A stretch of DNA of 63,476 bases from Candidatus Rothia avicola (GTDB lineage: Bacteria; Actinomycetota; Actinomycetes; Actinomycetales; Micrococcaceae): assembly GCA_019115985.1 (NCBI GenBank), contig DXCN01000074.1, positions 1 to 63,476 on the forward strand, in the 5' to 3' direction. A program made the position numbers and the translations under genes. Below are positions 18,617-25,319 of this stretch, in pieces. Below the pieces are notes generated by a model that made no database searches, was not told where the DNA came from, and worked only from the letters and a program-made list of their open reading frames with translations. Within the stretch, counting starts at the first letter, position 1. Each line of letters starts with the position of its first letter.

Positions 18617-19741
18617 ATGGCTACTTTAGATTTTTCTGCCCAGATTAAAACCCTGCGCTCAACCTACGCCTCCATTGAAGAGGTCAGCGACGTTGAGCAG
18701 CTGCGCGCTACCATCGCAGAACTCTCTGAAGTAGCTGGCGCTCCCGACCTCTGGGACGACCCCGATGCCGCTCAAAAGGTCACCTCCCAGCTCTCCCATA
18801 AGCAGGCCGAACTCGATAAGCTCGTCAAGCTGAGTCAGGCGATCGATGATCTTGAGGTCATGGTAGAACTTGCCGACGAAGAGGGCGATGCTGACGCCCT
18901 TGCCGAAGCAGAAGCCGAACTGCAGGCTATCGAAAAGCGCCTAGCAGAACTCGAAGTAATCACCCTGCTCTCGGGTGAGTACGATCAGCGCGACGCCGTC
19001 GTGACCATTCGAGCAGGAGCCGGTGGTGTGGATGCTGCTGACTTCGCAGAGATGCTTCTGCGCATGTACCTGCGCTGGGCCGAGAAAAACGGCTTCGATA
19101 CTACGGTGATGGATACCTCCTACGCCGAAGAAGCAGGCCTCAAATCAGCAACCTTTGAGGTCAAAGCTCCCTATGCCTTCGGTCGTCTATCTATCGAAGC
19201 GGGAACCCATCGCCTGGTGCGTATCTCTCCCTTTAACAGCCAGGGCAAACGTATGACCTCCTTCGCTGCGGTGGAAGTCATCCCCCTCATCGAGCAGACC
19301 GACCACATCGAAATCCCCGAGTCTGAACTCAAGATCGATGTCTTCCGCTCCTCGGGGCCCGGCGGCCAGTCCGTGAACACCACGGACTCCGCCGTCCGGA
19401 TGACCCACATCCCCACCGGTATCGTGGTCTCCATGCAGAACGAAAAGTCCCAGCTACAAAACCGAGCCGCAGCACTGCGCGTCCTGCAATCCCGCCTCCT
19501 CCTGCTCCGCAAAGAGCAAGAGGACGCCAAAAAGAAGGAACTTGCCGGTGACGTCAAAGCTTCCTGGGGCGACCAGATGCGATCCTACGTGCTCAACCCC
19601 TACCAGATGGTCAAAGACCTACGAACCAACTATGAAGAGGGAAACCCCAGTGCCGTATTCGACGGTGCGCTTGACGGTTTCATCGACGCCGGCGTGCGGT
19701 GGCGCGCGGCAGAACGACAGAAAAGAAAGAACGAAGAATAA
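18617..19741 (+). CDS. prfB: Peptide chain release factor 2
   Basis: A 374-residue RF2. It carries the stop-codon recognition loop SPF in [15 protein letters not shown] and the peptidyl-tRNA hydrolysis motif GGQ in [15 protein letters not shown]. It releases chains at UGA and UAA. The frame is continuous from ATG 18617, so there is no programmed +1 frameshift of the kind found in many other bacteria, as is usual in actinobacteria. smpB follows directly after 2 bases. In many relatives ftsE and ftsX sit between these two; here they are absent. Confidence 0.97.
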   Translation: MATLDFSAQIKTLRSTYASIEEVSDVEQLRATIAELSEVAGAPDLWDDPDAAQKVTSQLSHKQAELDKLVKLSQAIDDLEVMVELADEEGDADALAEAEAELQAIEKRLAELEVITLLSGEYDQRDAVVTIRAGAGGVDAADFAEMLLRMYLRWAEKNGFDTTVMDTSYAEEAGLKSATFEVKAPYAFGRLSIEAGTHRLVRISPFNSQGKRMTSFAAVEVIPLIEQTDHIEIPESELKIDVFRSSGPGGQSVNTTDSAVRMTHIPTGIVVSMQNEKSQLQNRAAALRVLQSRLLLLRKEQEDAKKKELAGDVKASWGDQMRSYVLNPYQMVKDLRTNYEEGNPSAVFDGALDGFIDAGVRWRAAERQKRKNEE

Positions 19742-19743
19742 TC

Positions 19744-20232
19744 GTGGCTAAGAAAAAAGTAACGAAAGAAGACCCGAATAACCACACCATAGCGTCCAAC
19801 CGCCGCGCCCGCCATAACTACAACATCGTAGAGACTTGGGAGGCAGGGCTGGTGCTCATGGGTACCGAGGTTAAATCCCTACGCGATGGGGGAGCCTCAA
19901 TTACCGACGGCTTCTGCCAGATGTACGGCAACGAGCTGTGGCTGGAGGGCATCCATATCGCTGAATACGGGCGCGGCTCCTGGACCAACCACGCAGCCCG
20001 TCGCCGCCGTAAACTGCTCATGCACCGCAGTGAAATCAACAAGATTGCTCAGAAGCTTAAGGAAAGCGGCTACACCGTTGTGCCCCTCAAGCTCTATTTC
20101 AGCAAGGGGCGCGCTAAGGTAGAAATTGCCCTGGCTACCGGTAAACGCGACTACGACAAGCGCCAGGCTCTGCGTGAGCGTCAGGACAACCTTGAAGCCC
20201 AGCGCGCTATGCGCTATAAGAACCTGGGCTAA
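19744..20232 (+). CDS. smpB: SsrA-binding protein SmpB
   Basis: A 162-residue trans-translation factor. SmpB motifs are NRRARHNYNIVETWEAGLVL, GTEVKSLRDGG, EGIHIAEY and RKLLMHRSEI, with the basic C-terminal tail GKRDYDKRQALRERQD that reads the empty mRNA channel. It works with the tmRNA encoded about 740 bases downstream. GTG at 19744 is the start that gives the family N-terminus VAKKK; the longer frame from 19699 reads into prfB. Confidence 0.96.
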   Translation: MAKKKVTKEDPNNHTIASNRRARHNYNIVETWEAGLVLMGTEVKSLRDGGASITDGFCQMYGNELWLEGIHIAEYGRGSWTNHAARRRRKLLMHRSEINKIAQKLKESGYTVVPLKLYFSKGRAKVEIALATGKRDYDKRQALRERQDNLEAQRAMRYKNLG

Positions 20233-20258
20233 CCTAACAACCAACTTGAAGGAGAGAA

Positions 20259-20825
20259 ATGACCACCGGAAACAACAAGGAAAACCCCTACGGCGATTAC
20301 GTGCCCGGGCAGTACAGCTCAGATGCTACAGAGCAGGGAAACGGGGGCTATAGCCAGCAGGCTAACAGCGCTTCCTCGCAGCCTACCTACTCGCAGCCTC
20401 ATTACGGCCAGGCGGATTACAGCCAGCAGTCTGCCAGCTACCCCTCCTACGGGTATGACGCTTACGGCCAGCAGGTAGCCTCAGCACCTAAGGGCCTAGC
20501 CATTACGTCGCTGATTCTGGGTATCCTATCCTTCCTGGGCGGCTGGGTCATTCTGGGCGGCATCTTGGGTATCGTTGGCCTGGTACTGGGCATTGTTGCC
20601 CTGCGTAAGACCAAGACCGGTGGCGGCGGCAAGGGCTTGGCTATCACCGGTATTGTATTTAGCTCCCTGGGCATTCTTATTTCCCTGGCGATGCTGGTGT
20701 TCTTTGGCTGGATTTTCTCAGCCTACGGTGACTGCATGGCCTACTCCCAGGACGAGGTTCTCATGGAACAGTGCATCAACCAGCAGCTGGGGCTTGAAAG
20801 CACAGACTCAAGCAGCAACGTCTAA
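20259..20825 (+). CDS. DUF4190 membrane protein with Gln/Tyr-rich N-terminus
   Basis: A 188-residue protein. The first ~75 residues are low complexity (Ser, Gln, Tyr: SQPHYGQADYSQQSASY). A DUF4190-type pair of membrane helices follows: LAITSLILGILSFLGGWVIL-GGILGIVGLVLGIVALRKT and GLAITGIVFSSLGILISLAML. The short tail has two Cys, DCMAYSQDEVLMEQC. Strong AAGGAGAG site before ATG 20259. Function unknown. It resembles the protein at 24660-25181 in topology and in the C-terminal Cys spacing. Confidence 0.75.
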   Translation: MTTGNNKENPYGDYVPGQYSSDATEQGNGGYSQQANSASSQPTYSQPHYGQADYSQQSASYPSYGYDAYGQQVASAPKGLAITSLILGILSFLGGWVILGGILGIVGLVLGIVALRKTKTGGGGKGLAITGIVFSSLGILISLAMLVFFGWIFSAYGDCMAYSQDEVLMEQCINQQLGLESTDSSSNV

Positions 20826-20832
20826 TCAATCG

Positions 20833-20867
20833 CCAGCTGGCTCTTTACAGTAAGGAGAGCCAGCTGG
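20833..20867 (+). terminator. Hairpin after the DUF4190 gene
   Basis: Perfect 12-bp arms CCAGCTGGCTCT and AGAGCCAGCTGG with an 11-base loop, 7 bases after the stop codon. No T-run follows, so termination strength is uncertain. Confidence 0.5.
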
Positions 20868-20974
20868 TAGACTGGTACATCCAAGCTAATTGGGCCGGTG
20901 TCTTTCACCGATGAGTTGCGACTCGAAAGAGCACTGGAAAACGCTTAGCTTGGCGTTCTTTGATAAAAGAATAT

Positions 20975-21347
20975 GGGGATGATCGGTTTCGACGATGTGA
21001 GTTGAGATGGATGAAGCGTGCCGAGGACGCAGGGTTATCTCGTTAACGCCCTCTGCAAAAAAATAAGTGCAGAATCTAAGCGCACTGACTTCGCACTCGC
21101 TGCCTAATAATCCCAGCGATGCAGTCTGGTAGCCTGAGCTTGCCTTTGGCTCAGCCCCTACCATCAGTTTAAAAGGCCACTGCTGCCCGTCCTTGTCGTA
21201 GGGCCGGGTAGGACTTTTATACGGCTAGGTTAGGCCTTGTAAGTGTTTGCGCAAGCAAGGTAGCCGAAAACACCGCTTTCACAAACTGCGCACGGAGAAG
21301 ACCCGTTGACGCCACATCGGACCGGGGTTCGATTCCCCGCATCTCCA
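20975..21347 (+). ncRNA. ssrA: Transfer-messenger RNA
   Basis: A one-piece tmRNA. The 5' end GGGGATGATCGGTTTCGACG pairs with the 3' end CATCTCC to form the acceptor stem, and the T-arm GGTTCGATTCC precedes it. The coding tag starts at GCA 21069 and reads AESKRTDFALAA, then TAA at 21105. The LAA ending directs proteolysis of rescued chains. The CCA tail is not encoded. The gene lies near smpB, so both trans-translation components are together. Confidence 0.96.
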
Positions 21348-21355
21348 CAGTATTG

Positions 21356-21394
21356 AGGCCCTCCGCCCGGATAATCCGGGCGGAGGGCCTTTTC
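21356..21394 (+). terminator. Rho-independent terminator of ssrA
   Basis: Perfect 15-bp arms AGGCCCTCCGCCCGG and CCGGGCGGAGGGCCT around ATAAT, followed by TTTT, immediately after the tmRNA 3' end. It also faces the convergent transporter gene. Confidence 0.9.
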
Positions 21395-21418
21395 TGTATC
21401 TTCATGAAGGGAGGTGTG

Positions 21419-22795
21419 TTACTTCTTAGGCTCTACCGTGGGGATAGATGAAGTAGCAACCTTTTCCATGAGGTCAGCATCGGCGTCACGAACCCGCTGA
21501 TAGTTTTTCTGGGTGGTAAACGCCGCGGCAAGGAATGAGAGAACCGCGCACCCGATGAAGAAGTACATGGGCGAGGTTATATCGCCGGTGGCATTGACCA
21601 GGTAGGTGGCGATGAAGGGCGCGGAGCCACCGAAGACTGCCACGGGAATGTTGTAGCCCATAGAAATGCCGGTAGCACGAATGGACGTGGGAATCAGGTC
21701 GCTCATCACCGCGTAGGGGGTTGAAGAGTAGAGGCCAAAGAGTACGCAAATTACCATAAAGGGCAGGAAGATTTCGGACGGCGTTGAGCCGGGGGCCGTG
21801 GTGAAGTACCAGTAGAGCGCGGGGATGGTGAGCATAGAGGTTGCCATGAGGAACCAGCGTCGGCCGAAAACATCGGTAATTAGGCCGCCTAGGGGCATGA
21901 GGGAGGCCGCCGTTAGACCGCCGATGGTGATGAACCAGAAACGGGTGTTAGCTGAGAAGCCTAGGTCCTTGACGAAGTAGGTGGAGGAATAGGTCAAAAT
22001 AAGGTAGAACATGCTTGCCAGCAGGGCAATGGAGCCTGCGACCAGGATGATGTTGAGTTTCCACTGGAAGGTGGCGCGGAGGGGGCGCTTCTCCTGATGG
22101 CCTGATTCTGAAATCGCCTCAAACTGGGCGGTGTCTTCCAGACGGGATCGGATGAAAGCCGCGATGAGGCCGAGTGGGCCTGCAATGATAAAGGGAATGC
22201 GCCAGCCGTATTCCTGCATGGCAGCATCACCCAGGAATGAGGCAAGGCCGTTGGCTACGATGGAGCCCAGGATAAGGCCTGAGACTGCGATGGTCATGAG
22301 TAGCGATGTGGCTAGGCCGCGACGTTCGGGGCCGCCGTATTCGGCGACGTAGGAGGTGACGGTGCCGATTTCACCGCCCGCGGAGAGCCCCTGAAGGCAG
22401 CGCGCCAGAATCAGTAGGGCGGGGGCTGCAAAACCGATGGTTTCGTAGGTGGGGAGCAGGCCAATCACGAAGGTGGATCCTGACATAAGGAACATGACCA
22501 GGGCCATGGTATTTTTGCGTCCGATGCGGTCACCGAGCGGGCCGAAGACGAAGCCGCCGAGGGGGCGCATGAAGAAGGAAAGCGCGAAGGTGGCAAAGGA
22601 GGCAAGTAGGGCTACTGCCGGTGTATTGGACGAGAAGAAGGCAGCGCCTACGTAGATGGCGACGAAGCCATAGACGCCGTAGTCGTACCATTCGATCAGA
22701 TGCCCGGCGACGGCCCCGATAAAGGCCTTGCGTTTTTGCTTTGTGGTACGTACCGGCTGCATCACCTTTTCTGCTTTGAAGATTGCTTCTGTCAT
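21419..22795 (-). CDS. MHS-family major facilitator (metabolite:H+ symporter)
   Basis: A 458-residue twelve-helix MFS transporter. Family signatures include GHLIEWYDYGVYGFVAIYVG near the N-terminus, FFMRPLGGFVFGPLGDRIGR, LLILARCLQGLSAGGEIG and YVAEYGGPERRGLATS. The GDRIGRK and cytoplasmic loops are typical of the metabolite:H+ symporter group that includes ShiA, KgtP and ProP; the substrate is probably an organic acid, shikimate or betaine but cannot be told. Start at ATG 22795 (MTEAIF), with GGGA upstream; the longer frame from 22858 runs through the promoter. Divergent from a PucR-like regulator. Confidence 0.85.
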   Translation of the reverse strand: MTEAIFKAEKVMQPVRTTKQKRKAFIGAVAGHLIEWYDYGVYGFVAIYVGAAFFSSNTPAVALLASFATFALSFFMRPLGGFVFGPLGDRIGRKNTMALVMFLMSGSTFVIGLLPTYETIGFAAPALLILARCLQGLSAGGEIGTVTSYVAEYGGPERRGLATSLLMTIAVSGLILGSIVANGLASFLGDAAMQEYGWRIPFIIAGPLGLIAAFIRSRLEDTAQFEAISESGHQEKRPLRATFQWKLNIILVAGSIALLASMFYLILTYSSTYFVKDLGFSANTRFWFITIGGLTAASLMPLGGLITDVFGRRWFLMATSMLTIPALYWYFTTAPGSTPSEIFLPFMVICVLFGLYSSTPYAVMSDLIPTSIRATGISMGYNIPVAVFGGSAPFIATYLVNATGDITSPMYFFIGCAVLSFLAAAFTTQKNYQRVRDADADLMEKVATSSIPTVEPKK

Positions 22796-22860
22796 CTTTG
22801 GTTCCCTTAGTGTTGTTTGTGCGGACGCCCCCCGGTGCGGTAGGCGTTGCACTAACAATA

Positions 22861-22904
22861 ATGATGTGATTTACATCATGGCAATGTAGATTTTTTCATT
22901 ACAT
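22861..22904. promoter_or_regulatory. Candidate operator between transporter and PucR-like gene
   Basis: Two inverted repeats sit in the 143-base divergent gap: ATGATGT-GATTT-ACATCAT (22861-22879, perfect 7-bp arms) and ATGTA-N11-TACAT (22884-22904). Their place between the start codons suggests binding by the adjacent regulator or by a global GntR-like factor. Confidence 0.45.
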
Positions 22905-22938
22905 GTTGTTCGGGTGTGTAATTTTCTACAATGGTGAT

Positions 22939-24144
22939 ATGCGTGAGATACCTTACATTAGCTTGGATGTTTTGCTGCGAACTCTGGTGGCGGAAAAGGA
23001 AGCCCTGGTGGTGGGTGCCGTAAGAGCTGTTGTTGATGAGCTCTCGGAGTACCGGGCAGTGCCACGTGAAGAGCTGGTTGATAGCGTGGCAGGGGTTTTC
23101 GATGCGGCGATAATATGCCTAGAAAGTTCTGCTCCTGTAGATGAAGTCTTGGGTGGTGGGCGTGAAGGGGTCTATGAGGTGGCTCCTCGCCGAAAGGTGC
23201 AGGGGGTTTCTCTAGCCTCTGTGTTGAGGGCGCACCGCCTTGCTCTATCTGCTGCCCAGCGAAGATTTATGCAGATGGCTGAGCGTTCTGGCTTGCCTTT
23301 TGAAAAACGCCTGGAGGCCATGGGGATTATGTGGGAGGTGGGTGAGTGGTTCATGGTTCAGGCAGCGCGCGACTATGAACCTGCCCTGTTGAGCGATGCT
23401 GAGCGGAGAAAGGTCGAAAAACGTGACTTTCTAACTCGTCTTGTGCAGGGGGCTTTGGAAGCGGCGGACGAAGAGCGGCTGGCCAGTCGTCTGGGGCTGC
23501 CCGGGGAGCTGGAATATCAGGTAGTTCTGGGGCGGGAGCTCTCCCCGATTGTATGGGCTTCTGAGGTTGAGAGTGCTTTTTCGGGTGTTCTTGCTTCGGC
23601 TGTAGCCGATGCGGTTGAGGGGTCCCTGGTGGGGGTGCTTCCAGTCCTTGAGGGGGTGGATGCTGCCATCTCCCGAGCGAGTGAACGGCAGGAGCTTCGC
23701 GGTGGAGCTCTGGCTCTTGGCTGCCCCGTGCGTATTGGAAAACTTGCGGAATCACTGGAAGAAGCGCGCGCTGTCTTGGCGTCATTGGAGCCGGGCAGTG
23801 TAGGGTGCTTTGATGCGCGCAGTCGGGGTTGGCGCCTAGCGGTTGCGTGTACCCCCTGGCTGGGGGATGTTGTAGAACAGGGATTATTGGCGCCTCTGCG
23901 GGAGAATCACGGCGGCGGTGAAGCCCTGCTGATGTATGTGTGGGCGTTTTTGGAGTATGGACGTAGCTATCGAGACGCAGCTCAAGCTCTTTATATCCAC
24001 GAGAATACTTTGCGTAATAAGGTCGCGAAATTTGAGCAGATCACCGGCTGTAGGTTAAATGACATTGATACCTGTATCGAACTAATGTGGCTGCGGCACG
24101 ATATGGCCCTAAAGGGTGCTCTCAGTATAGGTGATTCACTCTAA
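22939..24144 (+). CDS. PucR/CdaR-type transcriptional regulator
   Basis: A 401-residue regulator. The long N-terminal region has no recognised small-molecule domain. The C-terminal PucR-type helix-turn-helix reads YRDAAQALYIHENTLRNKVA and then FEQITGCRLND, at about residues 345-385. Proteins of this type commonly control neighbouring transport or catabolic genes, so the divergent MHS transporter is the likely target. The ATG at 22939 (MREIPY) gives the usual N-terminus; the frame from 22903 overlaps the candidate operator. No convincing ribosome-binding site precedes it, so a short or absent leader is possible. Confidence 0.78.
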   Translation: MREIPYISLDVLLRTLVAEKEALVVGAVRAVVDELSEYRAVPREELVDSVAGVFDAAIICLESSAPVDEVLGGGREGVYEVAPRRKVQGVSLASVLRAHRLALSAAQRRFMQMAERSGLPFEKRLEAMGIMWEVGEWFMVQAARDYEPALLSDAERRKVEKRDFLTRLVQGALEAADEERLASRLGLPGELEYQVVLGRELSPIVWASEVESAFSGVLASAVADAVEGSLVGVLPVLEGVDAAISRASERQELRGGALALGCPVRIGKLAESLEEARAVLASLEPGSVGCFDARSRGWRLAVACTPWLGDVVEQGLLAPLRENHGGGEALLMYVWAFLEYGRSYRDAAQALYIHENTLRNKVAKFEQITGCRLNDIDTCIELMWLRHDMALKGALSIGDSL

Positions 24145-24145
24145 A

Positions 24146-24165
24146 ACACCTTATCAATAAGGTGT
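24146..24165. repeat. 20-bp palindrome after the PucR-like gene
   Basis: Perfect 9-bp arms ACACCTTAT and ATAAGGTGT around CA, one base after the stop codon. There is no T-run, so it is more operator-like than terminator-like; role unknown. Confidence 0.4.
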
Positions 24166-24204
24166 ATGGACTACTTTAAGTGAATATTTCTTGCCGCCAT
24201 CGTC

Positions 24205-24576
24205 ATGCTGATTGGAGGTGCCACCGCAGGTGCTGAAGGTACCGTTTATGAAGGAAAAACCTGTGCCGAGTTGGGTGCCATGGTGCGCGAAGCTCAAGAA
24301 GCCGGCGATGAGGCACTGGCAGAAGAACTTCAGACCCGCTGCAACCTGGTGATGAATGCTTCTTTCCTGCGCGCTTCTCGCTTTACCTCGGTTGTTTCTT
24401 CCGGCCTATCAGCCCTAGTCATGGGACTAGGAGTTGTGCTTGGCTTTATTGGTGCCGCCCCGCTCAAAATTGCTCCGACAAAGGTGGCTGTTACTGCCTG
24501 GCCCTCTGAGTCGCAGCAAGCCCCAGCTCTGTTTCTTCACCTCTGCGCGGTGAGTAGAAGCGGGGCTGTTGCCTAG
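24205..24576 (+). CDS. Small hypothetical protein, possibly 5'-degraded
   Basis: A 123-residue frame. In-frame hydrophobic residues (IFLAAIV) extend upstream of the ATG to a stop at 24181, and no ribosome-binding site precedes the ATG, so the N-terminus looks eroded or uses an unusual start. Visible parts are TCAELGAMVREAQEAGDEALAEELQTRC, a Cys-to-Cys helical segment given here in outline, and a membrane helix VVSSGLSALVMGLGVVLGFIG. It lies between the regulator and a DUF4190-like gene whose tail also has a paired Cys. It may be a decayed relative. Confidence 0.35.
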   Translation: MLIGGATAGAEGTVYEGKTCAELGAMVREAQEAGDEALAEELQTRCNLVMNASFLRASRFTSVVSSGLSALVMGLGVVLGFIGAAPLKIAPTKVAVTAWPSESQQAPALFLHLCAVSRSGAVA

Positions 24577-24659
24577 ATTACGAGGTGACGCTGCTGGTAA
24601 GCTGACCATAGGATAAGGCCCAGTAGCGGGCCAACAGTTTTAGGAAGAAAGAGGACGCC

Positions 24660-25181
24660 GTGAGCACCCAGCCCCCCGCTTACCCCCAGTCGCAAGCACC
24701 TGCGGGCACGGGTGTCCTGCTGCCTCCTGTCCTGGACTACGAAACCCCAGGGGAGCCTGCCCAGTACCGGGTACCAGGCGCCCATCGCCGCCCCTACGGG
24801 GAAATGGTGCGTGATAAGCGAGGCCGTGGTTACTACCAGGCGGTCATGGCTTTATCGGTGGGCGTGGTGAGCTGGCTTGTAGTGCTCATGGCGGGCGTTT
24901 TTGCCCTGCTGGCTCTCATCCCTGCGGTGGCGGCTATTGTGTTGGGTATCGAAGCCTTACGCGCTCGTAAGCGTCACCCGCGTACCCGTTTTTATGGGCA
25001 GACAGCCGGTATGGCCTGGGGCGGTATAGCCCTGGGTATTCTCTGCATCCCGGTGGCGGTCTTCTGTTACTTTATGGTGAGCTGGTTCCTGAACGGAGCT
25101 GAAACCGCGAACTGCGAGATTGCCCATGCCGGGGACGAAGAGGCTATCACTCGCTGCATCGAGCGCAACACCAGCTACTAA
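24660..25181 (+). CDS. DUF4190-like membrane protein
   Basis: A 173-residue protein with a Pro/Gln-rich N-terminus of ~55 residues, then helices AVMALSVGVVSWLVVLMAG / VFALLALIPAVAAIVLGIEAL and MAWGGIALGILCIPVAVFCYF. The tail contains NCEIAHAGDEEAITRC. The layout matches the DUF4190 protein at 20259-20825, suggesting two paralogues flanking ssrA and the transporter/regulator pair. GTG start at 24660. Function unknown. Confidence 0.65.
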   Translation: MSTQPPAYPQSQAPAGTGVLLPPVLDYETPGEPAQYRVPGAHRRPYGEMVRDKRGRGYYQAVMALSVGVVSWLVVLMAGVFALLALIPAVAAIVLGIEALRARKRHPRTRFYGQTAGMAWGGIALGILCIPVAVFCYFMVSWFLNGAETANCEIAHAGDEEAITRCIERNTSY

Positions 25182-25319
25182 AAATGAGTGGGGGTCTGTA
25201 GCAGCTTTTATTCTTCCCCTAATCATTGAGAGGGCCCATCGCGACCATAGGGGTGTGAGTTACACCTCAATCGCGTTATGATGGGGGAAAGCGCCCCCCA
25301 GCACGCCCAGGAGCACCCC

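Noticed and set aside
18617-18720. Programmed +1 frameshift in prfB
   Set aside because: The reading frame is continuous from the ATG; there is no in-frame UGA with a Shine-Dalgarno-like signal near codon 25.
21300-21360. Phage or island attachment site at the 3' end of ssrA
   Set aside because: tmRNA genes are common integration sites, but no second copy of the 3' end and no integrase were found downstream in the window.
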